NCBI GenBank assembly: GCA_003477185.1
Contig: DMTJ01000278.1
Coordinates: forward strand, 1 to 6,598
Direction of reading: 5' to 3'
Length of the DNA stretch: 6,598 bases
From: Lentisphaeria bacterium
GTDB taxonomy: Bacteria > Verrucomicrobiota > Lentisphaeria > JABSQK01 > UBA12247
Shown: in pieces, positions 1 through 6,598 of the stretch
How the letters are laid out: every line of letters starts with the position of its first letter
Numbering within the stretch: the stretch's first letter is position 1
Translations under genes and position numbers: made by a program
Notes under the pieces: generated by a model
Seen by the model: the letters and a program-made list of their open reading frames with translations, nothing else
Told to the model about the DNA's origin: nothing
Database searches by the model: none

Positions 1-3000
1 ACAACCTGGCGGTGGACAACGTGGAAATTGCTCTCCGGCAGAGTCTGATTGAGGGCGTGACGGGCGTGACTCGTGAAGTGTGGCTGGGAGTTTCCGGCGG
101 CGGGGTGGATAACTTGCTTTCGAGCGAGGCGTATCTCCAAGCGCCGATGGTGGTGGACACGCTTGAGTCGTTCGAGACTCCAGAGCCTTGGGCCGATAAC
201 TACGGGCAGCAATTGACTGCGCTGCTGGTGCCGCCAACAACTGGCACCTACCGCTTCTTCATCGCTAGCGACGACCATAGTGCGCTGTTTCTCAGCGACA
301 GCGAAGACGCTGCTGGTCTGACGCAGATCGCCCACCTGAATATCTGGACCAGCTACCGGAATTGGGACTATCGGGACTCGCAGGCTTCCGCCGAGATCGA
401 GCTTGAGGCCGGTCGGAGTTACCTAATTCGGGCAATTCACAAGGACGGCGGTGGACACGACTATCTGACGGTCGGCTGGCAAGGGCCGGACATCGAACGC
501 CAGGTGATTGATTCCGTGTTTTTGATGCCCTATTTGGACGCGCCGCGCGCCACGGCATTGCCGGTCGCTGTGGCATATGCCGGTGATGATCAGGAGGTGT
601 ACTGCCCGCAGCAGGAGACGACGCTCACCGCGCAGGTCTTCGCCATGAGCGTGGAGCCAGAACTGGTGACCTTTCGGTGGACGCAGATTGATGGGCCGAC
701 TCAGGCAGCGATCGCCGATCAAACAGGAGAGACTACCGCACTGACGCTCCCGGCTGAGGGCGAATACGTAATCCGCCTGGATGCCAGCATCGAAGGTGCG
801 GTGGTGCATAGCGATGAGGTCATCGTTCGTTTGCACCGCGCACTGGCACCAAATACCGGTTCAATTCTACGCGAGGTGTGGACTGATGTCTGGTACAACG
901 AGGTACAGCTACTGCTGAATCACGAGAATTACCCGGACAATCCATATTTTCGTGATCTGCTTCCACGCTTGGCGACGCCGGTTCATTGGAGCGACGGCTA
1001 CGGGACGCGGATTCGTGGCTATCTGCATGCCCCCGTGAGCGGGCAGTATAGGTTTGCGATTTCGGGGGATGACGAGTGTCAACTGCTGCTGGGGGCTGGC
1101 GACGATCCCGCGACGGCAACATTGATCGCGCAGGTCCCGGGGGCGACGTCTCCCGAAGATTGGGATCGGTACGAAGAGCAACTTTCTATCTGGGTGGAAT
1201 TGGAGGCTGGTGAGCGGTATTATGTCGAAGTCCTGCACAAAGAGGGCTGGGGTGGTGATCATGTGGCCGTTGCCTGGTCCACGCCATGGTCGCCAGCACT
1301 GTCTATTGTTCCCGGTAGTATGCTTTCTCCGTGGAGTAGAGAGGACGCCGCGCCTGTCGACGAGGCAATTAAGGTCTTCGCAGACGCCGGACCAGATCGC
1401 GAGATCTATTTCCCACGTAGTGAGTTGGCGCTGGCTGGCAGAATCCAGTTTCGACGTGGCCAAGATGGAGAGCCAGCAGTCCGGTGGCGGCAGCTGAGTG
1501 GCCCTGCGGGGGCCGGTTTTCTGGCTGCAAGCGATCCCGAGACCACGTTGACCTTGCAGGCGCCCGGTGTTTATGAACTGGAGCTGACAGTGACCTGTGA
1601 TGCTGCCAGTCACCGTGACACGGTCATGGTGACCGTGCTTGAGCCGCTGAATCAGGCTGTCGGTGGCATTCTGCGCGAGGTATGGCTGGACGTACGTGGT
1701 GGCTCGGTTGAGGATTTGGTAGAAGACGAGCGCTATCCTGATTCGCCAACGTTCAGTGACCACCTCAGTACCTTTGAGGGGCCGAGTCATTGGGGCTACC
1801 ACTACGGCACGCGTGTGCGAGGCTACGTGCATCCGCCGGCCACCGGCGAGTACACCTTTTACGTGTCCGGCGATCGTGAGGCGACTCTGTTACTGAGCGT
1901 CACAGATTCTGCCGCTGACACTGCGGTGGTTGCCTTTACGGATGATTGGAACAGCGTGCGGCAGATTCGCACGGCCGCTCAGGAGTCAGAGCCGGTCACC
2001 TTGCAGGCCGGGCAGCGCTACTACATCGAGCTCCTCCACAGAGAAACAGCCGGACACGATCACTTTGCCGTGCAATGGGAAGGGCCGGCGCTTTTTGAAC
2101 GCGAAGTCATCCAGGCATCTTTTCTCGAGCCTTTCGCCGCTGTTCAAACGCGCAATGAAGACATTCTGGTGATCGCCGGTGAAGATCAGGACACGTACTG
2201 GCCTCGCAACCAGCTTGATTTTCTCGGGACGGTGTACGACATGGTGGACGGACCAGAGAGCTTGACCTATCTGTGGAGCAAGGCCGCCGGCCCGGGCAGC
2301 GTGACATTCTCGGATCCTGCCTATCCTGCTACGTCGGCGACATTCAGTGAGCCTGGCACGTACACCCTGATGCTGTTCGCAACAGACGGCATGAATGCAG
2401 CCGCAGACGAGATCGACGTGCTGGTTCGTGAGCCGTTAGGGCCGAACGCCGGCTCGATCCTGCGTGAGGTCTGGCTCGATGCCTACGGTGCGCGCCTGAC
2501 GGACGTGGCGAACGCCGAGGGCTATCCGCTCGAACCGACGTTCTCAGAACTCATGCCCGCCCTGGAAGGTCCTCTGAGGTTTACGGAGCACTACGTGGCC
2601 CGCTACCGGGGTTATCTTCATGTCCCAGCCGACGGAGACTACCAGTTCTTTATCGCCAGCGATGACCATAGCAGCCTGAGCTTGGGGCTGGACGGGACAC
2701 CGGCCAGCGCCCAGCCGGTGGCCAGCGTCGAAGGCTGGGTGAGCTATCAGAATTGGACGCAGCGGGATTCCCAGTACAGCGAGGTCCTCAGTTTGAGTGC
2801 CGGTCAGAAGATCTATCTCGATGTGCTGCACAAACAAGGCTGGAGCAGCGAGCATCTGGCCGTGGCCTGGCAACGCCAGGGTGCAGACGAAGAGCCGGTC
2901 GTGATCGACGGGACGTTTCTCGCGCCATTTTATGATGCGCCAGCGCGCGAGAATGAGTTGCTGGTCGTGGGGGGGCGCGACATCGACGCCCATTGGCCCG

Positions 3001-5465
3001 ATCATGTGCGCCAGCTTGAGGGCTGGGTGATCGACCTGTATGCAGGCCCGTTGGCTCTGGCGATTGAATGGTCTCAGGTCTCTGGGCCAGCAGTGGTGGA
3101 GTTCGCAGACTCGACTGATCCGCAGACTGTTGTGAGATTTCCACAGCCGGGATCGTACGTCCTGCGCCTCAGCGCAAATGATGGCTTAAATGTCAGGACC
3201 GCGAATGTGAACGTGTCCATAGGCGATGCACTGGCCGAAGGAACAGGTGCTATTCTGCATGAGGTCTGGGAGCAGGTGGGGCACTACCGATTGTACTCGT
3301 TGCTTGGCGATCCTAGCTACCCACACGAGCCGACTTCGCGCGATCTGATCGGGGCGTTGGAAACCGAGGTGAATCGCGGGGATCAATACGGGCAGCGTCT
3401 GCGCGGCTATCTACATGTCCCTGAGGACGGCCTCTACCGTTTCCGAATTGCAGGCGATGACGATGCGTACTTCATGTTAAATGCTGCTGGCGACAGCGTG
3501 GATTTTTGGCAACAGATGTCGGATACAGCCGTTGCATACCATGTGATCACAGCGCACGTGCCGGGAAACACCGATATTGGCGAGTGGGATAAATATCCGT
3601 CCCAATATTCCGCGCCAGCCTACCTGCTCAAGGACAGCGGGTACTATGTAGAGGTGCTGCACAAGGAAGGCTGGGGCGATGACCACGTGACCGTACAATG
3701 GCTTCGACCCGACCGCGATACGTTTGAAATCGTGACCGGGGCATTTCTCTCGCCCTATATCCCTGAAGGCATTACAATGCCGGAGCTGTATGTGCCGGAG
3801 TTTGTGCCTGTCGAACCGGCCACTGATCCGATCGCCTCCGTTCCGCCAGATGCTGATGATGCAGACTTTCCCGTTCCGCCGGTTCCGGAGTATAGCCCTT
3901 CGGGAACGGCCTCGGATGCGGAGTTGGCCCGGTTTCTTAATCAGGCGACGTTCGGTGCGACACCAGCGCTGATTTCCGAGGTACAGACACTGGGCTTCGA
4001 GGGCTGGCTGAACAGCCAGATCGCCATGCCGGCTACTTTGCATTTGCCGGTGCTGGACAAGACCCGCGAGTTGACCGACCAAGGTTTTATCGGCGTCGAT
4101 AATGCTCGAGAGCGCGCCTTTACGTGGTGGACGATTGCAATCGACTCGCAGGATCAACTGCGCCAGCGTGTGGCGTTTGCCCTGAGCGAGATAGTCGTGA
4201 TATCGGATCATTCGTCGGCATTGAGTCGCCGGACGCGTGGTGTGACCAATTACTACGACATCCTAGTCCGCAATGCCTTCGGGAATTATCGGCAGATTCT
4301 CGAAGAGGTGACGCTCAATCCTATGATGGGCATCTACCTCACCATGCTGCGCAATGCCAAGGCCAATCCGGTCACCGGCACACTACCCGATGAGAACTAC
4401 GCCCGGGAAATTATGCAGCTGTTTTCGATCGGCCTGAACGCGCTCAATCCAGATGGTAGTCTGAAAGTGGATGAGAGCGGGGTGCCGCTCGAGACTTATA
4501 GTCAGGACGAGATTCTAAACTTTGCTAAGGCTCTGACTGGCTGGACCTTCAGCGGCTCGACCAACTTTTATTGGACATCTTCTGATCCACGGCAGGAACT
4601 CGCGCCAATGATGGCGTTTGAGGAGTATCACGATACCAGCGAGAAAGTGCTTCTGAGGGGGCAGGTTGTGCCGGCTGGGCAGACGGCCTATCAGGATTGC
4701 CAGAGCGTCATCGATAGCGTCTTTCAACACCCGAATGTTGGCCCGTTCATCGCCCGGCGCATGATCCAGCGCCTGGTGACCAGCAATCCCTCTCCGGGCT
4801 ATATCTATCGGGTTGCGCAGCAGTTTGACGACAATGGGCATGGCGTGCGCGGCGATCTCTCCGCCGTGGTTCGAGCCATCCTGCTGGATCCAGAGGCACG
4901 TTCTCTTGAACAGGCTGCCAAGGACACGGCTGGTAAGGTTCGTGAGCCTATCGTTCGTCTGACGCAACTGGTGCGGGCCTTTCGTGCGGCACCGACGTGG
5001 AATCCTCCCACCTTTGGGCGATACACATTCGATACGTCACTGGCCGATGTCATGGGCCAAGCACCGTTCTACGCCAAGAGCGTATTTAACTTCTTTGAAC
5101 CTGATTACATCCCCGTCGGCGAGGCCCGAGAGCAACGGGTCTTCGCGCCCGAGTTCCAAATGATCAACGATCTGACCGCGATCGATACCGCGAACTACTT
5201 TCATCAGGGAATTGCCTATGGCTTGGGTACGCACTGGATGCACCCGAGCGTGTATTTGGACTATTCCGGGTACGAAGCCCTCGCCGCTGCCCCGGCCATA
5301 CTGGTCGATTCCCTCAACGTCCTGCTGATGGACGGCGATATGTCCCCCGAGATGCAGGCCGAAATTGCCCAGACGCTGGCCGCAATCTCACAAGATACTG
5401 ACGACCAAGTTATTGCTGTTCTGCAGCTCATCTACAGTTCGCCCGAATATGTCATCCAGAAGTAG
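1..5465 (+). CDS. Giant PA14/PKD-repeat DUF1800 protein (5' partial)
   Basis: Large modular, probably exported protein of unknown activity. Residues are numbered from the GTG at base 12. The frame is already open at base 3, and the first residues match the end of the PKD-like domains that precede the later PA14 repeats, so that GTG is internal and the true start with any signal peptide lies upstream. Order: end of a PKD-like domain (about 1-18), PA14-1 (20-174), PKD-1 (187-274), PA14-2 (283-441), PKD-2 (454-543), PA14-3 (551-708), PKD-3 (718-806), PA14-4 (814-973), PKD-4 (982-1070), PA14-5 (1079-1249), Pro-rich linker (1250-1301), DUF1800 (1302-1817). PA14 domains often bind carbohydrate or calcium; PKD-like domains are usually rigid spacers; DUF1800 has no settled function. 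No transmembrane segment or C-terminal sorting motif is visible. Only a few cysteines are present, as is usual for extracytoplasmic repeat proteins. The gene is probably co-transcribed with the DUF1501 gene that follows. Domain calls come from motif recognition, without a profile search. Confidence 0.93.
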   Translation, partial: NLAVDNVEIALRQSLIEGVTGVTREVWLGVSGGGVDNLLSSEAYLQAPMVVDTLESFETPEPWADNYGQQLTALLVPPTTGTYRFFIASDDHSALFLSDSEDAAGLTQIAHLNIWTSYRNWDYRDSQASAEIELEAGRSYLIRAIHKDGGGHDYLTVGWQGPDIERQVIDSVFLMPYLDAPRATALPVAVAYAGDDQEVYCPQQETTLTAQVFAMSVEPELVTFRWTQIDGPTQAAIADQTGETTALTLPAEGEYVIRLDASIEGAVVHSDEVIVRLHRALAPNTGSILREVWTDVWYNEVQLLLNHENYPDNPYFRDLLPRLATPVHWSDGYGTRIRGYLHAPVSGQYRFAISGDDECQLLLGAGDDPATATLIAQVPGATSPEDWDRYEEQLSIWVELEAGERYYVEVLHKEGWGGDHVAVAWSTPWSPALSIVPGSMLSPWSREDAAPVDEAIKVFADAGPDREIYFPRSELALAGRIQFRRGQDGEPAVRWRQLSGPAGAGFLAASDPETTLTLQAPGVYELELTVTCDAASHRDTVMVTVLEPLNQAVGGILREVWLDVRGGSVEDLVEDERYPDSPTFSDHLSTFEGPSHWGYHYGTRVRGYVHPPATGEYTFYVSGDREATLLLSVTDSAADTAVVAFTDDWNSVRQIRTAAQESEPVTLQAGQRYYIELLHRETAGHDHFAVQWEGPALFEREVIQASFLEPFAAVQTRNEDILVIAGEDQDTYWPRNQLDFLGTVYDMVDGPESLTYLWSKAAGPGSVTFSDPAYPATSATFSEPGTYTLMLFATDGMNAAADEIDVLVREPLGPNAGSILREVWLDAYGARLTDVANAEGYPLEPTFSELMPALEGPLRFTEHYVARYRGYLHVPADGDYQFFIASDDHSSLSLGLDGTPASAQPVASVEGWVSYQNWTQRDSQYSEVLSLSAGQKIYLDVLHKQGWSSEHLAVAWQRQGADEEPVVIDGTFLAPFYDAPARENELLVVGGRDIDAHWPDHVRQLEGWVIDLYAGPLALAIEWSQVSGPAVVEFADSTDPQTVVRFPQPGSYVLRLSANDGLNVRTANVNVSIGDALAEGTGAILHEVWEQVGHYRLYSLLGDPSYPHEPTSRDLIGALETEVNRGDQYGQRLRGYLHVPEDGLYRFRIAGDDDAYFMLNAAGDSVDFWQQMSDTAVAYHVITAHVPGNTDIGEWDKYPSQYSAPAYLLKDSGYYVEVLHKEGWGDDHVTVQWLRPDRDTFEIVTGAFLSPYIPEGITMPELYVPEFVPVEPATDPIASVPPDADDADFPVPPVPEYSPSGTASDAELARFLNQATFGATPALISEVQTLGFEGWLNSQIAMPATLHLPVLDKTRELTDQGFIGVDNARERAFTWWTIAIDSQDQLRQRVAFALSEIVVISDHSSALSRRTRGVTNYYDILVRNAFGNYRQILEEVTLNPMMGIYLTMLRNAKANPVTGTLPDENYAREIMQLFSIGLNALNPDGSLKVDESGVPLETYSQDEILNFAKALTGWTFSGSTNFYWTSSDPRQELAPMMAFEEYHDTSEKVLLRGQVVPAGQTAYQDCQSVIDSVFQHPNVGPFIARRMIQRLVTSNPSPGYIYRVAQQFDDNGHGVRGDLSAVVRAILLDPEARSLEQAAKDTAGKVREPIVRLTQLVRAFRAAPTWNPPTFGRYTFDTSLADVMGQAPFYAKSVFNFFEPDYIPVGEAREQRVFAPEFQMINDLTAIDTANYFHQGIAYGLGTHWMHPSVYLDYSGYEALAAAPAILVDSLNVLLMDGDMSPEMQAEIAQTLAAISQDTDDQVIAVLQLIYSSPEYVIQK
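69..3758 (+). repeat. Five tandem PA14 + PKD-like modules, ~795 bp period
   Basis: The PA14 units begin at about 69, 858, 1662, 2451 and 3246, giving spacings of 789, 804, 789 and 795 bases. Each opens with an [R/H]EVW motif (residues 21, 287, 555, 818, 1083 onward). Each then carries a G-Y-x-G-x-Y/T-F-like strand, an I-x-[SG]-D-D segment, a Y-hydrophobic-H-[KR] strand near the end of the domain, and closes on an F-L-x-P-[YF]-like motif. Between PA14 units lie PKD/Ig-like domains of about 90 residues with A/G-G-x-D near the start, a central W-x-[QK] followed by GP, and a late P-G/E-x-Y-x-[LI] strand; the classic WDFGDG motif of PKD is absent. The repeats are clear in protein but diverged in DNA, so recent unequal crossing-over is not indicated. 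The truncated domain at bases 3-68 implies that the array continues upstream. Confidence 0.88.
3759..3914 (+). other. Pro-rich acidic linker before DUF1800
   Basis: Residues 1250-1301 of the large protein contain 13 prolines in 52 positions, many Asp and Glu, and no recognisable fold. The segment joins the last PA14 unit to DUF1800 and takes the place of the PKD-like domain that follows every other PA14 unit. It probably acts as an extended flexible or stiff spacer separating the binding array from the C-terminal domain. Confidence 0.75.
3915..5465 (+). other. DUF1800 domain, complete C-terminal domain
   Basis: Residues 1302-1817 carry the family's recognisable blocks in the expected order: RFLNQATFG near 1307, LRQRVAFALSE near 1383, PDENYAREIMQLF near 1459, a TGW motif after the Y-S-x-D-E-I segment, HPNVGPFI near 1573 followed by IQRLVTSNPSP, RGDLSAVVRAILLDPEAR near 1613, GKVREP, and SVFNFFEPDY near 1690 followed by APEFQM. 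The end, SSPEYVIQK, matches the usual DUF1800 C-terminus, so this domain is intact. At about 515 residues it is a typical size. The biochemical role of the family is not established; its frequent neighbour is a DUF1501 gene, as here. I see no frameshift, internal stop or missing block. Confidence 0.93.
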
Positions 5466-5468
5466 GAG
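5464..5468 (+). promoter_or_regulatory. Ribosome binding site for the DUF1501 gene
   Basis: AGGAG overlaps the TAG stop of the upstream gene and lies six bases before the ATG at 5475. This spacing favours that ATG over the in-frame ATG at 5481 (12 bases away) and over the GTG at 5472 (too close). The overlap of stop codon and ribosome binding site suggests translational coupling with the DUF1800 gene. Confidence 0.85.
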
Positions 5469-5474
5469 AGAGTG

Positions 5475-5585
5475 ATGAGTATGGACCAAATTACCCGTCG
5501 CGATTTTCTCCGGTTTGGTGCTTGTACCGCCGTTGGTACCAGCAGCCTCGCGCATACCCTTTTTAACTTGCGGCAGGTCAACGCT
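5475..5585 (+). other. Twin-arginine (Tat) signal peptide of DUF1501 protein
   Basis: Residues 7-13 read TRRDFLR, close to the Tat consensus S/T-R-R-x-F-L-K. A moderately hydrophobic stretch follows (about 14-32), then an Ala-rich region with a possible signal peptidase I site after V-N-A at residue 37. Export through Tat implies folding in the cytoplasm, often with a bound cofactor or metal. Cys17 sits inside the hydrophobic stretch in an F-G-A-C context, which is not a convincing lipobox. The exact cleavage point is uncertain because several alanines follow. Confidence 0.78.
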
Positions 5586-6598
5586 GCCGCGGCAAATAGC
5601 GATCCTACAGACTACAAGGCGCTGGTATGTGTCTTTCTTTTCGGAGGAAACGACTCCGCGAACATGCTGATTCCCGCCGATGCCAGCCAGCACGCCATCT
5701 ACGCCGCGGCGCGTCAGAATCTGACCTTGCCGCTCGACGCGCTGCAACTCTTGAACTCACCTGATGCGGCAGGCAGGCTTTATGGCCTGCATCCGGCGAT
5801 GGCGGGCATGGCCGGTCTGGTGAATCGTGGTGATGCCGCCATGGTGGCGAATCTCGGCACCCTGCTTGCGCCCGTGACATTGGATGACTTCCGCAATGGT
5901 TCCTCGGCACTGCCGCCACAGCTGTTCTCCCATAATGATCAGCAAGTTCTGTGGCAGACAAGTGTCCGTCACAGCCCCGCGCACTACCATTCATCCGGTT
6001 GGGGTGGCCGTATCGCCGATCTCCTGCATTCCGTTCATAACGACAGCACGATTTCCATGAACCTGTCCATGTCTGGCAATAACTTTTTTCAGACAGGGAA
6101 ATCGGTTCTCCCCGTGCCAGTCTCAGGGGACAGGCGATCTGACTTTCGACTACGCACGAGCTGGCGTACCGATGACAAGACCAAGTTTGAAACGGTAAAG
6201 GGGATGTTCGACCGTACCCACGACAATCTGCTCGAACGCACCTTTTCCGATGTGAATAACACCGCGATCGAGACCTCAGAGCTGTTCAATGTGGCCATGG
6301 AAGGGGCCACGGACTTTGAGAATTTTCCAAACTCCGGTCTTGGCCAGCAGTTGCGCTCCGCAGCCCGCGTGATCGAGCAACGCGAGGCATTGGGGATGCG
6401 GCGGCAGATCTTCTTCTGCGCCACAGGCGGATTCGATACTCACGGCGACCAGCTCGGGGCACACGCAGGATTGCTGGGCGGACTCAGTGGCGCGCTGACC
6501 GCCTTCCAAGATACGATGGAATCCCTCGGCGTATCCAATAATGTGACCACCTTTACTGCCTCGGACTTTGGCCGCACTTTCATTTCCAATGGTCGCGG
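5475..6598 (+). CDS. DUF1501 family protein, Tat-exported (3' partial)
   Basis: The frame from ATG 5475 runs open to the window edge (374 codons plus two bases). A twin-arginine signal occupies residues 1-37. The mature part shows the DUF1501 blocks: FLFGGNDSANM (54-64), LHPAM about 40 residues later, FSHNDQQ with H153 followed by WQTS, a GWGGR motif shortly after, FDTHGDQ (D321, H323, Q326), and DFGRT starting at D364. DUF1501 belongs, as I recall, to the alkaline phosphatase/sulfatase-like superfamily. D60, D321, H323 and D364 are plausible metal-site positions by analogy; this is inference. Typical family members are about 400-480 residues, so perhaps the last quarter or less is missing, including the expected C-terminal glycine- and histidine-containing block. 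The gene begins nine bases after the DUF1800 gene on the same strand. It probably works outside the cytoplasm as a folded protein together with the DUF1800 protein; substrate unknown. Confidence 0.93.
   Translation, partial: MSMDQITRRDFLRFGACTAVGTSSLAHTLFNLRQVNAAAANSDPTDYKALVCVFLFGGNDSANMLIPADASQHAIYAAARQNLTLPLDALQLLNSPDAAGRLYGLHPAMAGMAGLVNRGDAAMVANLGTLLAPVTLDDFRNGSSALPPQLFSHNDQQVLWQTSVRHSPAHYHSSGWGGRIADLLHSVHNDSTISMNLSMSGNNFFQTGKSVLPVPVSGDRRSDFRLRTSWRTDDKTKFETVKGMFDRTHDNLLERTFSDVNNTAIETSELFNVAMEGATDFENFPNSGLGQQLRSAARVIEQREALGMRRQIFFCATGGFDTHGDQLGAHAGLLGGLSGALTAFQDTMESLGVSNNVTTFTASDFGRTFISNGR

Noticed and set aside
12..14. GTG at base 12 as the start codon of the large gene.
   Set aside because: The frame is open upstream to the window edge, the first residues align with the inner end of a PKD-like domain, there is no signal peptide, and no ribosome binding site can be judged.
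909..1832. A 307-codon open frame on the minus strand, and further minus-strand frames at 423-836, 2544-3005 and 3477-4211 that share a recurring A-L-F-V-Q-like peptide.
   Set aside because: They lie wholly or almost wholly opposite the PA14/PKD repeats. The shared peptide is the reverse complement of the conserved Y-x-x-V-L-H-K strand of each PA14 unit. No domain, no clear ribosome binding site, and low-complexity Arg/Gln/His-rich products.
2969..2975. Run of seven G residues within the PKD-4 coding region as a possible phase-variation tract.
   Set aside because: The tract is short, encodes V-G-G in a position normally occupied by A-G in sibling domains, and the frame continues normally. 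Seven bases is weak evidence for slippage.
5463..5475. Promoter or terminator between the two genes.
   Set aside because: Only nine bases separate the stop from the ATG; no inverted repeat with a T-run or -10/-35 pair is seen.
5520..5528. Cys17 in the DUF1501 signal as a lipoprotein lipobox.
   Set aside because: The preceding residues F-G-A lack the usual Leu at -3 and the hydrophobic stretch continues well past the cysteine; a Tat/signal peptidase I signal fits better.
5388..6509. Minus-strand open frames opposite the start and middle of the DUF1501 gene.
   Set aside because: The plus strand encodes a recognisable DUF1501 protein throughout; the antisense products are Arg/His/Ser-rich with no motif.

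Overview
The window holds two same-strand bacterial genes, both cut by the window edges, and almost no non-coding DNA. The first (1-5465) is the C-terminal part, at least 1,820 residues, of a very large modular protein. The second (5475 to the window end) is the first 374 codons of a DUF1501 protein with a twin-arginine signal. Nine bases separate the stop of the first from the ATG of the second, so they look like one transcription unit. No RNA gene, mobile element, CRISPR array, terminator or internal promoter could be supported.

Layout: bases 3 to about 68 encode the last strand of a PKD-like domain whose body lies upstream. Next come five PA14-type domains alternating with four PKD/Ig-like domains (69-3758, period about 790-805 bp), then a proline-rich acidic linker (3759-3914), then a complete DUF1800 domain ending at the stop codon (3915-5465). 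A ribosome binding site overlaps that stop and leads into the DUF1501 gene.

How they may work together: DUF1800 and DUF1501 genes are commonly found as neighbours, and neither family has a firmly established function. DUF1501 is related to the alkaline phosphatase/sulfatase superfamily, and PA14 domains often bind carbohydrate. A reasonable inference is an exported pair in which the large protein provides surface or glycan binding through its repeats, and the Tat-exported DUF1501 protein acts as a folded, possibly metal-dependent hydrolase-like partner. This is a hypothesis; no substrate can be read from the sequence.

Organism: moderately GC-rich DNA by eye, a standard AGGAG ribosome binding site, Tat export and large repetitive secreted proteins fit a Gram-negative bacterium such as a marine or environmental gammaproteobacterium. 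Planctomycetes, Verrucomicrobia and other groups with DUF1800/DUF1501 pairs cannot be excluded. The taxonomic call is weak.
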